DNA of 53,625 nt from an uncultured Bacteroidales bacterium (GCA_903911085.1 CAIWCC010000268.1:1-53625), one strand, 5' to 3'. Shown: positions 1-10,107, numbered from the stretch's first letter. Notes: generated by a model not told the origin, from the sequence alone. Numbers and translations: made by a program.

Positions 1-25
1 TGTACCATTTAAAAAGAAATTTTTT

Positions 26-119
26 AACGCAAAGATGCAAAGACACAAAGTCGCAACGAATATAAATTATTGTAAATCAAGTATTTTTTAGCGTCTTTGC
101 GACTTAGCGACTTAGCGTT
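26..119. repeat. Imperfect inverted repeat, AACGCAAAG type
   Basis: The left arm (26-57, AACGCAAAGATGCAAAGACA and following bases) and the right arm (87-119, ending TTAGCGACTTAGCGTT) are imperfect reverse complements around an AT-rich centre. Each arm is itself built of short GCAAAG/GCGAC-like units. Similar AACGCAAAGACGCAAAG repeats are familiar between genes in Bacteroidota. I see no coding content. It may be a small non-autonomous repeat or a transcription end for a gene to the left of the window. Confidence 0.55.
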
Positions 120-369
120 CAAAATACGACATTATATTAGCACACTTACTTAGTGTAGAACCAATCGTCAAACTTTACTTTTTTGTCATTTTCAAAATTT
201 AGAGGAACTTTAAAACATATACAATTTGTAATCATTTTTGCATAAAGTTACTAATTTAAAATCCAAAAACAGTCAGTATTTTAACACTACAACGCTCAAA
301 AACTGGATGAAACTTTATGGCAACAAAATAAATCAAAAAACATGCTTACAAATTGACATTCAGTTTTTT
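120..369. other. AT-rich intergenic stretch, no gene seen
   Basis: This stretch separates the left-edge inverted repeat from the control region of the first giant gene. I find no convincing gene, RNA or repeat in it. An 89-codon open frame that starts at 238 runs through the phased boxes of the next feature and has no recognisable protein character. Confidence 0.5.
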
Positions 370-507
370 ACTACAACAAATAACAGAACTACTACAACGA
401 AAAAAAACAATTACTACAGGAATTTACCTTTTGAACGGTTACGCATTTTTTTTAACGAAAGTTTTTACGTTTTGTACAAAAGTTTGTACGAATTGAACGG
501 TTCATAA
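370..507 (+). promoter_or_regulatory. Phased box array upstream of giant gene 1
   Basis: Three ACTACA boxes start at 370, 391 and 413. Proximal boxes follow at 425 (TACCTTTTGA), about 445 (degenerate, keeping ACGAAAGTTT), 466 (TACGTTTTGT) and 487 (TACGAATTGA). Spacings are 20-22 bp, about two helical turns, so the boxes within each set lie on roughly one face of the DNA. The last box begins 35 nt before TATATTTG, as at the other two giants. Direct repeats with about 21-bp spacing resemble how LytTR-type response regulators bind, but the regulator here is unknown. Confidence 0.7.
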
Positions 508-529
508 ATAAAATAACTCTATATATTTG
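501..529 (+). promoter_or_regulatory. Bacteroidota-type promoter of giant gene 1
   Basis: TATATTTG at 522-529 fits the -7 consensus TAnnTTTG of the Bacteroidota primary sigma factor. A weak -33 element (TTC, 501-503) lies 18 nt upstream, where giant gene 2 has TTG. The weak -33 and the box adjoining it suggest activator dependence. The expected transcript start is a few bases after 530, giving a leader of about 45 nt. Confidence 0.7.
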
Positions 530-559
530 CCACTGAATAATTCCTAAATAATAAAACAC

Positions 560-579
560 ATCACTAAATAAATAATTTT
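560..579 (+). promoter_or_regulatory. Conserved AT-rich translation leader of giant gene 1
   Basis: The 20 bases before the ATG (ATCACTAAATAAATAATTTT) are nearly the same before all three giant genes. There is no Shine-Dalgarno sequence, as is usual in Bacteroidota, where A/T-rich leaders support initiation. The conservation supports the ATG at 580 as the start. Confidence 0.55.
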
Positions 580-3500
580 ATGAAAACTCTACAAGCATTA
601 GTTTTGAATTTTAATTCAAAATGCAGTACAAACAAAACAGGGAAATTTACGTGGTCAAAATTTTTCGGAAGCAGCGTTCTACTGTTTTTAATTTTTCAAG
701 CACCTACAGTAAATGCAAACACTAAGTTTTATCCGAAAATAGACACTACTCAATTAGTGATTAGTACTCCTTCCGATTCTACTTATGGCTGTATTGACTT
801 TAAAGTGTTGGGATATGATTTTGCGGGTGATGAAGACCGAATGGAAAAAATGACAATATCTGTTGTTGAAGAGGGAAAAAGTGATTCTGTGCAGTTACTT
901 ACGTACATGGTCGGAAATAATGCATATTACGACTCGTGGACAGCTTCCACAGCTTACGCAAATGCTGGTCGTATTAGCCGAAGAGAAAATATTGAGAAGG
1001 ATTTATTAAGATACACCTCATTTAGATGGTACTATCCTCAGCGATATGTAGGAAAAAAAGTTACTTTTAAATTTCTTTACAGTTGGGATTTAAACTGGTT
1101 TCAAGACCAGACCACAGAAATTTTAAACATAACATATACTAAGCCGTTTCAATTACCTGTTTATACTCCTACTCAACTTACATCAGCAATTCTTGCTGTA
1201 AAAGATACAACTACAGTTGGTAAATGGTTCAAGTTTTCATGGAGTGGCGCCGATGTTACGTTAGGTAGTACTAAAATGATAATATATAATAACGATAAAT
1301 ATACAATTAAAAATGATTCAATTAGTACCCTTAATGCTGGTGCAAATTCTATATCCCTTAAACTTGACTCTTTAGATAGAGCAAATACTATTTATCCTAA
1401 ATTGGTATATACATGCAAAACTCCTTATGGTAATTTAATACATGAGTGCAAAATGAATTCGATTACAGCAAATGGATTAGCACGTCCTGTAATTAATGGA
1501 GCTATATCATTTGATGATTGTAGCAAAACCACAACTATAAATTGGAATTTGATTAATCCAACACCAGTCAATATTAATTCAAAAATATTTATTTACAGGA
1601 AGCAAACATCTGAAGCCAATTTCAAACTTTTAAATTCTACAGGTTTAGCAATGAATGTTACTTTCTACAATGACAACAATGGACTGATAATGGATTCAAA
1701 GTACATTTATATTGTACGTGTAATACCCGATGTAGTTACCAATGCCAATGCAGTTACTTATACAACTCCGTCAACTGCTACAAAAACATTAAAGGAATTG
1801 ATGTTTTCTGACTCTATAACTTTATCGCGAAAACAAATAGTATTTACAAATTTCAAAGCTAATAGTAATCTTTCTGTTAATGGGTCGACAGCATATACTG
1901 CCCTATCCTGGAATCAAACTTGGTGTACCAACCAAACAACAGTTACTATTGTTAGGAAAGAGCAATTGACAGGTAAAATTACTACATTCCCTACAACTTC
2001 TAGCCTACTCAAATATAGCGATAATAATGTTACTAACGGGGTGCCTTATAATTATTGCCTTGTAGTAGATAATAATGGCAGGTCTGATTCTTCGGCATGG
2101 TTGGATGTAACGTTTACAGATCATGCAAAGTTCCTAAGTTTCACTACTTCAAAAGGGGTATATAACGATCGTATCCGACTTTCGTGGGAAATAGACAAAC
2201 CACTTTTAAGCAATAAATTTATTATCAAGCGAAAGATATACGACAACGGTTCTGATAAATTCAAATTTGAGACGGTAGCTGAAAAGCCAACCACCACTAG
2301 CTTGGAAAATTGGGAAGACTTATCGGTTTCTCCAGGTATTTTGTATCAATACCAAGTAATATCCTACTATTTGCCAGCTACTAAAATACCAGAAAACATA
2401 ACAACAGAGGCATCGGATGGTCTTGGATTCAGCCAGCCTATTGGTACTATCAATGGCAATATTGCATTTGGATCAGGTACAGCAGTAAACGGGGTGAATG
2501 TAGTTGTAGAAAATGCAGACATATCTCAGAAACTTTACAAAAGTATGAACTTCCCTACGGGTGCAAGTGGTGACATACAATTTCATACCGCCCGACACGG
2601 ATGTGTAGAAAAAGGCTTCACCTGGCAAGCATGGCTTAAACCTGCAAATTACACCCAGGCAAACGCAAATATTTACCATTTAAATGGTGAGTATCAAATT
2701 TTCCAACACGGTGGGAGTATAAGTCTCGGGGTTGGACTTTATAATGTATTTACTCTTATGCCTAAAGGTAGATACTTTCACGTTTCAGTAACTTATGACA
2801 AAGGCACTCTTAAAATCTACCTTGATGGTATTCTAAAAAGCACCAATATTAATATTACAGCAACTTGTGCAAATAAAACAGTAGCACTTGCTAAAATCAT
2901 ATCTAGTTTTAACTCTTCAAATAAATACGTTGGTCTAATAGATGAAATGCGACTATGGGATAGAGCATTAACTGAAGATGAAATTAGCAAGAACTATGAT
3001 CGTTATTTATCAGGTTCGGAGAATGACCTTATTGGCTATTGGCAAATGGATGAAGGTATCAATAGTTATGCATTTGATAAATCGAACATTAGCAAGAGCT
3101 ACAACGAAAATCATATCACATTGACCAAAGCGGAATCTTCCGATTCAGTGCCTACACCAGCTCAATTGTCCATTAAAAGTACTACCGATAAAAACGGAAA
3201 TTATATCATACCGGGTGTCCCTTACAAAGGCAGTGGCTCTACCTATCAAGTAGTTCCAGCATTGGGCAATCATGTGTTTGAACCAGCAAAACAGTTGGTA
3301 TATATTGGTGGTGCCAGCTCCGAAGTGCAAAGCAAAATTAGCTTCAAGGATGTATCTTCATTTAAGGTACAAGGAACTATTTATTATAAAAACACCAATT
3401 ATCCTGTGCAAGGTGTAGAATTTTTGGTGGATGGAAATGTGTGCATGAGAAATAACGAAAAAATATATTCATCAGCAACTGGAACTTATGATATAGATGT

Positions 3501-6500
3501 ACCTATTGGAGAGCACATAATAACTCCATATATGAATGGGCATAAATTTATTGATTCAGATGCGGATGCCACACTAAAAATGGGATTGAAATATAACTTT
3601 CTTGAACCAAAAACCAACATCGATTTTACTGACACCACTACCGTTAAGCTCGTTGGTAGGGTAGTTGGTGGTGCTATTCAAGCAGCCAAACCAATTGGGT
3701 TTGCGCGTAGTAAAGCGAATATTGGGCAGGCAGAATTATCAATTAGATTAGTTAAAGCGAATACAAATTTTAACAAAACTGGCGTAGATTTGGTTTTAGC
3801 CACTGGTAGTGCAGTAGTAAAAAGCACTGCTATAGTAAAAACAGAATCAGATATAATTACAATAAAAACTGATGACAAAACCGGCGAATTTTCGTTGAAG
3901 GTTCCTCCTGTACCAATGATAGTAACAGATGTAAAAACTGGAGATTTGTCAAAAGACAAGTTTAATCTCGCTAATGTACCAGGCATAATTATGAATCCTC
4001 TTATTAGCTATGTGGACACTATTCATTCAGGATTTAAAATTGTAGATGAAAAATCAGTCATCAAAATTGATACTTGCAAATATGAACAGCGACTCAATAT
4101 CACCTATTATGTACCAAAAGCAGAGTTTATAATTAAAGATGCAAATTACCCTTTGGGTGGATTTGGTGACAGCCTTTATACATATACCGATATTACAACA
4201 AATAATGAGATAAAAATCCCATTATTCACTAGAACCGCTGGTTTGGTAACTTACAAAGTTGGTACTTCAATTGCTAATGAGTATGTTCCTGTATTTACAC
4301 AAGGCAATCGTTATCGTTTTGAAATAATGGCGTACGAAAAATACGTAAATCCAACCACTAATGACATTGATATTGTAGCATTAAGCAATGCAAATCTATC
4401 TATTACCAATAAATGGAGTACAAATGAAGCCCTATCCTATTATAAATTAGACTCTCTAGGTAAATTTCAGTATAATTTTATGGCGGGTGTCCCATCGTTA
4501 ATATCAGATTACACCAAAACTTTTATTGCTACTATAGAACATAATTTTGTGGATGAGGATTGGGTAAAAGACCCGAAAAAAGCAATTATTTTGGGAGCAT
4601 TACCAGTAGCAGGTGTCGATTTTGTAACCAAAGGCCCCGATAATGTAATAGCTATTTTACGTGACCCTCCAGGTTCGAATAGTTTTGCCACCCTCAAAAA
4701 AGGATCAAAAATTAGTAATACGCGCACTTATAAAGGAATAGGAAAAGAATCTACTGGTGCAAAATTCACTGCTAATCTGGGAGGAAAAGTGACTCTAAAT
4801 CTTTTAGTGTCGCAATTAGAAACTGAAAATAAGATGGACATCGGTGCTGGTATAACTCAATCGGTGGTAGGATCTGATGCTACATCACGCACAGAATCTT
4901 ATTCCATGAATGAGTCTATTTCAACCTCATCATCTAAAGAATTTGTAGGTGCTGAAGGTGATGTTTATATTGCCAATTCATCGAATATTGGATTTGCAAA
5001 ATGCACACAATTAAACCTTTCATCATCATATCTTCCAACAAAAAAAGCCGCTCGTATCTATATTCCAATGGGTGATTCTACTTCTTTTAGGTACACCCAA
5101 AAGCATATAGTAACTAATCTGATTCCAAAACTACGAGAGTTAATGGAATCGTATCTTACAAAGGTTGAAAATCTTAATGACTACAAAACAAATCGTCCAC
5201 TATCACAGTATTTGACTCTCTTGCCAAAAACAGATATAAATTACGGAAAAAAAGATACTTATACTTGGGTGAAACCATCAGCAGAATATATTAATCCAAA
5301 AGATTCTGTTTATTTAATAGATTCTGTTCTATTTTTCGCCACTCAGATAAATCATTGGGAGAATATTGTTCGGAATAACGAAATAGAAAAATTGTGGGCA
5401 GCAGGTAAAATGCCTGATGGTAATAATAGTACGATACAATACGATGCTAAAAATTTGTCATTCGATGCTGGAGTAATATTGAACAACTCCATAACCCGAA
5501 CTTCAAACTGTATAAAAACAAACAATGTAGTATGGGAAGTAGAGGCTGCACAAACAACTACCACTGGCCTTACGTTTAACAAATTTGGATTTACAATTGA
5601 GACTGATAAGAAAGTAGGAGGTGGTGAGGACAAAACCAATGAAAAGTTGTCTGAAAACACCATTACTTATGAATATACATTGGAGGATAATGATGCAGGT
5701 AATTATTTCTCGGTAGATGTTTTCACACCTCGTTCACAAACCGTTACGCCGACAGCCACAACCAATGGCAATAAAAACGTAACAAGTTATGCAGTAAGCA
5801 ATGTGGAACAAGAAGGCGGTCCTATTTTTGTAACTCGAGGTGGTAATTCTTCTTGTCCTTATGAGAAAGCTGATGAGAGTTTATTTTATAAAAATAGTTC
5901 AGGAAAATCTGAATATCTGAATACGAGTACAGTAAGCATTGAAAAACCGGGAATCGATGTACTTGTCTCTAGTATTTCAGGTATTGCTAGTGGAAAACAG
6001 GCTACTTACGATGTGGATTTGAAAAACCTATCGGAAACAAATACCGCTTGTTGGCTAAAACTGTCTGTTGACCCAGCATCAAATCCAAGAGGTGCCATCA
6101 TCAACATTGATGGATCTCCATTGACAGAACCACGTTTATTATTGATTCCTCCAAGTATAGCTGTACGAAAAACCATCCGTCTAACTCAGTCTAGTCTTGA
6201 CGATTTGGAATTTAATAATATAGTCCTTAGGTTTGAATCACCTTGCGATACAAGCATTGTGGCAAAGGCAACTATATCGGCAAAATTTGTGCCTTCATGT
6301 AGCGAAATTACCATGCAGATTGAGAATAGGCTTATCAATACAGAACCTGGCAGCGAATTAAATATCGTGCTCAAGGACTTTGATAAAAACTATAAAAAGT
6401 TTGCGGGTATTCGGTTACACTACAAAGAGGGTAATTCTCTTAATTGGAAACTAGCCCAGGAGTTTGTATTAGACAGTGCATTGATGAAACCATCACCAGG

Positions 6501-9500
6501 ATTTATTCGAATTGGAAGCAGTGATATAAACATTAATTACAACGTCCCAATGGCATTACTATTAAATGATCAGACCTATCAGTTCCGTGCTCAAACAGTT
6601 TGTGCGGCTAATGTTTACACCGAAACACCAATCATTACCGTTGTGAAAGATATGAAAAAACCACTTTCAATGGGATTGCCTTCTCCAACGAATGGAGTTT
6701 TGACACCTGAAACTGAGATTTCGGTTACTTTCAATGAAAAAATACAATCAGATGTCATTGCTGGCACCGACGTACAAGTTTTTGGGGTACTCAATGGCTA
6801 TGTTCAAACTGATAATGTAGGATTAGCATTTGATGGTAAACAAAAAGCATTTACAGAATCAACACTCAATTTACAAGGAAACTTTACCATTGAAGGTAAA
6901 TTTAAAGCATCGGGTAATACTGTTGGTACTATTTTCAGTATTGGTGAGGGCAAAGATAAAGTTACTTTGCAGGCGATTGAAAATAATTTGAAAGCTATTG
7001 TTGGAACTACATCTACAAATAGCACGAATTTGGCTTTTGATCCAAGCTTTCAATACTTTGCAATGACTTATGACAACAGCAATAAAGAATTGACGCTAAT
7101 GTTGTGGAGCGGGATCAATTCTAATAGAACGAAACTTTTCACCATGACTTTGCCTAATACAATTTCGCCAGTAGGACGATTAGTAATTGGCGAGAACTTT
7201 AAGGGCGCTATGTGTCAATTAAGTGTTTGGAATGAGCTACGAACTTATGGAACAATTGCAGAACAAAAATCGAAATCGAAAACAGGTAAGGAAATTAATC
7301 TAATGGGCTATTGGGCAATGGATGAAGGTTCGGGTAAATTAGCAGCCGACAAAGCACGTGGTCGCAACTTAACTGTTGCCAGTTCATGGTTTATTACACC
7401 CAAAGGATATGCTGTCACTTTAGATGGAAATAATCATGTGGTTGCAAAATCAAGCCATATTCCTATCACAACAACGAAGGACTTTACAATTGAATTTTGG
7501 TTCAAAGGTGCTTCAGGCCAGAAAAATGCCACACTATATTCCTGTATAGGTGATACCACAGCTAGTAAAAACCTTTCAATTTCATTCAACGAAGATGGTA
7601 AATTGAACTTATTGTCCAATGGCATCAATAACCTGATACCTTCGGGAGATGTGTTGGATAATATGTGGCACCACTTTGCCATGAGTACTATGCGCGGAGG
7701 AAATGCAAATGTGTATATTGATGGCGTTCAAAAGTTTAGAACTTCAGCATCTAACATTGGTGGAATGTCATCCGATTCGATGGCTATAGGTGCAAGACGA
7801 TCGTTTGTTGACGGAGCAACCAAGGCAACAATTGACCGCTGGTTTACTGGTGCAATTGATGAATTCCGAATTTGGGAGTCGGGGTTAACTAGTGAAAACA
7901 TAAAGTTGAATATGAATAATAAATTGTCTGGTAATGAAACAGGCTTGGTAGCTTACTATCCATTTGAAAAATTCAACAGCTCTAAAGATGTTATACCTAG
8001 TTTGGATGATTTTGCGATACCAGCATTTAAAACAATGCCGGTCGGAGGAACTGCCCAAGGGAAAAATGTAACATATACTGATATTACAGCTGCAATAAAA
8101 GCAAACCGATCAAGGACAAAAGTATTGTCGAATTTTACGGCATCTGATAATAAGATTGTAATCAACATTTTAGAAGATGCTAGTACAATTGAAAATTGCG
8201 TGTTGGAATTTGAAGTGGAACGTATACTTGACCTTAATTTCAATCGGTTGGCTTCACCTTTAAAGTGGACTGCTTTTGTAGATTTGAACCGTCTGAAATG
8301 GGAAACGGAAACTGTAAACTTGACCAAAGAAGTATTGGCACCTATGACATTTAACGCTACCATCTCGAACAATTCAGGTAAATACGAAAATTATGTAATT
8401 ACTGGTTTGCCCGGTTGGTTGTCGGTAAACAAAACGCAAGGAACACTCAATCCGCTAGCAAAGGAAGTGTTAATTTTAACAGTTGATAATTCAACAAATA
8501 TTGGCGCTTATGAATGTGACGTTCGTATAACCGGAAGCAAATTGATAGATGAAATGTTACCCGTTTCACTCAAAGTTACTGGTCCACGTCCCGATTGGAC
8601 AGTGAATCCTTACGGCTCTGAGTCTAGCATGAATGTAGTTGGTCAGATTAAGATTGGTGGCGTTTATCAGGAAGACAAAGAAGATGTCATGGCAGCATTT
8701 ATGGGTACGCGTTGCGTGGGACTGGCTAGTCCAGTGTTTGATAAAGAACGTAATGGATATTATTTGTACATGGATATTTATGGAAACGCAGCAGATAATA
8801 ACCAAGCGCTCACCTACAGTTTGTGGGATGCTGGAACAGGTAGAATATATCCTGGAGTTGACTTAGAGGCAGGTCTAGGCAGTTTTACTGCAGCGGCAAT
8901 AATTGGAACTATAGAATCACCAAAAACATTCAATGCAACGGACAAAGTGGAACAACAGTTGAGCCTAAAACAAGGTTGGAATTGGTTGTCGACCAACGTA
9001 GTGAGTACAACACCTAGCTTGATAGATCAATTTAAAGCGGGTATTGGCACTGTTGGTGAACAATTGAAATCGAAAAATGATGGCTTCATAGATTACAGTA
9101 ATGGCGCGTGGTATGGCACTCTCCTATCGTTGAATCAAACATCGATGTACATGCTGAAAACAAATGAAGCAAAGACAGTAAAAATGGTAGGTGCTATGGC
9201 CAAGTCAGAGGATTTTAAAATTACTTTAAATAAGGAGTGGAATTATATAGGATATTTACCATCCTTTGTCGCACCACTGAAGGTGGCCTTGAGCGGACTT
9301 TCACCAAATACAGGTGACCAAATTAAGGGTCAGGTTGGATTTGCAAGTTACTCAGGAACTGCTTGGTATGGCAGTCTACAATACATGATGCCTGGACTTG
9401 GGTATATGTATAACAGTAAAGATACCAACAGTTTTAAATATCCAGCACAATATCTTTCAAGTTCGAAAGTAATACGTGAGAACAATGAAACGGTAAATAT

Positions 9501-10095
9501 GAAATGGCCGGTGGATGCCAATAAATATCAAATGAGTATGACAGTGACCGGTATTGCATCTATTAATGGTAGTGAAGTTGCCAACAGTGACATACAAATG
9601 GGTGTGTTTGTTGATAACGAATGTCGTGGCACAGTATCTCTTAAATACATAGATAGTTATAACCGATATATGGCATTTATAATGGTTTGGGGCAATTTGA
9701 CTGATGCGAATAAGAAAATTACTTTTAAAAGTTATAATCCTAACGGTAATCAAGAGCTAATTGCTGTCAACGAGTCACTAACATTTGTGCCCGACAACAT
9801 TGTAGGCTCACCTGCTAGTCCGTATAAAATCAGTTTTATATCTTCAGGTAAAACAGAAGTAGATATGAATAGGTTGAAAGTGTATCCAAATCCAGTAACC
9901 GACATGTTGCACTTCGATTACGATCCAAGTGAAATTGAACAACTTGAGGTAGTGGACAACATGGGACGCGTATTGATTAGCAACACAAGAATGATAAAAA
10001 ATTCTGTCAATGTTCAAAATTTAGTTCCAGGAGTGTACACTCTTCGAATTAAACACAATGGCAATTTGACCAATCATTTCTTTATTAGAAAATGA
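580..10095 (+). CDS. Giant T9SS-secreted LamG/FN3 protein 1 (3171 aa)
   Basis: This is a giant exported surface or secreted protein whose molecular function I do not recognise. It opens with a long signal peptide: MKTLQ, a basic stretch, a hydrophobic core at about 29-40 and a likely cleavage after VNA (46). FN3-like beta domains follow at about 190-617, then a LamG/concanavalin-like domain (656-827, ending in the typical DEMRLWDRAL and GYWQMDEG). Next is a carboxypeptidase-regulatory-like beta domain (about 868-1030). A conserved middle region (about 1040-1760) contains RDPPGSNSF near 1360, a Ser/Thr-rich stretch at 1425-1470 and CPYE at 1759. Two more LamG domains lie at about 2081-2248 and 2275-2460. 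The tail holds a module with YLYMDIYGN, a GWNWLSTNV module, a DNECRG module (2977-3087) and a T9SS type A sorting domain (about 3094-3171, YPNPVTDMLHFDYD to the basic end). LamG and FN3 parts suggest glycan or protein binding outside the cell. It has its own promoter and is paralogous to the genes at 21653 and 35971. Confidence 0.9.
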   Translation: MKTLQALVLNFNSKCSTNKTGKFTWSKFFGSSVLLFLIFQAPTVNANTKFYPKIDTTQLVISTPSDSTYGCIDFKVLGYDFAGDEDRMEKMTISVVEEGKSDSVQLLTYMVGNNAYYDSWTASTAYANAGRISRRENIEKDLLRYTSFRWYYPQRYVGKKVTFKFLYSWDLNWFQDQTTEILNITYTKPFQLPVYTPTQLTSAILAVKDTTTVGKWFKFSWSGADVTLGSTKMIIYNNDKYTIKNDSISTLNAGANSISLKLDSLDRANTIYPKLVYTCKTPYGNLIHECKMNSITANGLARPVINGAISFDDCSKTTTINWNLINPTPVNINSKIFIYRKQTSEANFKLLNSTGLAMNVTFYNDNNGLIMDSKYIYIVRVIPDVVTNANAVTYTTPSTATKTLKELMFSDSITLSRKQIVFTNFKANSNLSVNGSTAYTALSWNQTWCTNQTTVTIVRKEQLTGKITTFPTTSSLLKYSDNNVTNGVPYNYCLVVDNNGRSDSSAWLDVTFTDHAKFLSFTTSKGVYNDRIRLSWEIDKPLLSNKFIIKRKIYDNGSDKFKFETVAEKPTTTSLENWEDLSVSPGILYQYQVISYYLPATKIPENITTEASDGLGFSQPIGTINGNIAFGSGTAVNGVNVVVENADISQKLYKSMNFPTGASGDIQFHTARHGCVEKGFTWQAWLKPANYTQANANIYHLNGEYQIFQHGGSISLGVGLYNVFTLMPKGRYFHVSVTYDKGTLKIYLDGILKSTNINITATCANKTVALAKIISSFNSSNKYVGLIDEMRLWDRALTEDEISKNYDRYLSGSENDLIGYWQMDEGINSYAFDKSNISKSYNENHITLTKAESSDSVPTPAQLSIKSTTDKNGNYIIPGVPYKGSGSTYQVVPALGNHVFEPAKQLVYIGGASSEVQSKISFKDVSSFKVQGTIYYKNTNYPVQGVEFLVDGNVCMRNNEKIYSSATGTYDIDVPIGEHIITPYMNGHKFIDSDADATLKMGLKYNFLEPKTNIDFTDTTTVKLVGRVVGGAIQAAKPIGFARSKANIGQAELSIRLVKANTNFNKTGVDLVLATGSAVVKSTAIVKTESDIITIKTDDKTGEFSLKVPPVPMIVTDVKTGDLSKDKFNLANVPGIIMNPLISYVDTIHSGFKIVDEKSVIKIDTCKYEQRLNITYYVPKAEFIIKDANYPLGGFGDSLYTYTDITTNNEIKIPLFTRTAGLVTYKVGTSIANEYVPVFTQGNRYRFEIMAYEKYVNPTTNDIDIVALSNANLSITNKWSTNEALSYYKLDSLGKFQYNFMAGVPSLISDYTKTFIATIEHNFVDEDWVKDPKKAIILGALPVAGVDFVTKGPDNVIAILRDPPGSNSFATLKKGSKISNTRTYKGIGKESTGAKFTANLGGKVTLNLLVSQLETENKMDIGAGITQSVVGSDATSRTESYSMNESISTSSSKEFVGAEGDVYIANSSNIGFAKCTQLNLSSSYLPTKKAARIYIPMGDSTSFRYTQKHIVTNLIPKLRELMESYLTKVENLNDYKTNRPLSQYLTLLPKTDINYGKKDTYTWVKPSAEYINPKDSVYLIDSVLFFATQINHWENIVRNNEIEKLWAAGKMPDGNNSTIQYDAKNLSFDAGVILNNSITRTSNCIKTNNVVWEVEAAQTTTTGLTFNKFGFTIETDKKVGGGEDKTNEKLSENTITYEYTLEDNDAGNYFSVDVFTPRSQTVTPTATTNGNKNVTSYAVSNVEQEGGPIFVTRGGNSSCPYEKADESLFYKNSSGKSEYLNTSTVSIEKPGIDVLVSSISGIASGKQATYDVDLKNLSETNTACWLKLSVDPASNPRGAIINIDGSPLTEPRLLLIPPSIAVRKTIRLTQSSLDDLEFNNIVLRFESPCDTSIVAKATISAKFVPSCSEITMQIENRLINTEPGSELNIVLKDFDKNYKKFAGIRLHYKEGNSLNWKLAQEFVLDSALMKPSPGFIRIGSSDININYNVPMALLLNDQTYQFRAQTVCAANVYTETPIITVVKDMKKPLSMGLPSPTNGVLTPETEISVTFNEKIQSDVIAGTDVQVFGVLNGYVQTDNVGLAFDGKQKAFTESTLNLQGNFTIEGKFKASGNTVGTIFSIGEGKDKVTLQAIENNLKAIVGTTSTNSTNLAFDPSFQYFAMTYDNSNKELTLMLWSGINSNRTKLFTMTLPNTISPVGRLVIGENFKGAMCQLSVWNELRTYGTIAEQKSKSKTGKEINLMGYWAMDEGSGKLAADKARGRNLTVASSWFITPKGYAVTLDGNNHVVAKSSHIPITTTKDFTIEFWFKGASGQKNATLYSCIGDTTASKNLSISFNEDGKLNLLSNGINNLIPSGDVLDNMWHHFAMSTMRGGNANVYIDGVQKFRTSASNIGGMSSDSMAIGARRSFVDGATKATIDRWFTGAIDEFRIWESGLTSENIKLNMNNKLSGNETGLVAYYPFEKFNSSKDVIPSLDDFAIPAFKTMPVGGTAQGKNVTYTDITAAIKANRSRTKVLSNFTASDNKIVINILEDASTIENCVLEFEVERILDLNFNRLASPLKWTAFVDLNRLKWETETVNLTKEVLAPMTFNATISNNSGKYENYVITGLPGWLSVNKTQGTLNPLAKEVLILTVDNSTNIGAYECDVRITGSKLIDEMLPVSLKVTGPRPDWTVNPYGSESSMNVVGQIKIGGVYQEDKEDVMAAFMGTRCVGLASPVFDKERNGYYLYMDIYGNAADNNQALTYSLWDAGTGRIYPGVDLEAGLGSFTAAAIIGTIESPKTFNATDKVEQQLSLKQGWNWLSTNVVSTTPSLIDQFKAGIGTVGEQLKSKNDGFIDYSNGAWYGTLLSLNQTSMYMLKTNEAKTVKMVGAMAKSEDFKITLNKEWNYIGYLPSFVAPLKVALSGLSPNTGDQIKGQVGFASYSGTAWYGSLQYMMPGLGYMYNSKDTNSFKYPAQYLSSSKVIRENNETVNMKWPVDANKYQMSMTVTGIASINGSEVANSDIQMGVFVDNECRGTVSLKYIDSYNRYMAFIMVWGNLTDANKKITFKSYNPNGNQELIAVNESLTFVPDNIVGSPASPYKISFISSGKTEVDMNRLKVYPNPVTDMLHFDYDPSEIEQLEVVDNMGRVLISNTRMIKNSVNVQNLVPGVYTLRIKHNGNLTNHFFIRK

Positions 10096-10107
10096 GTGCA
10101 ATAATTC

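Noticed and set aside
238-507. 89-codon open frame upstream of giant gene 1
   Set aside because: It runs through the phased boxes and part of the promoter region, has low-complexity Thr/Asn/Lys content, no signal or domain, and no counterpart upstream of giants 2 and 3.
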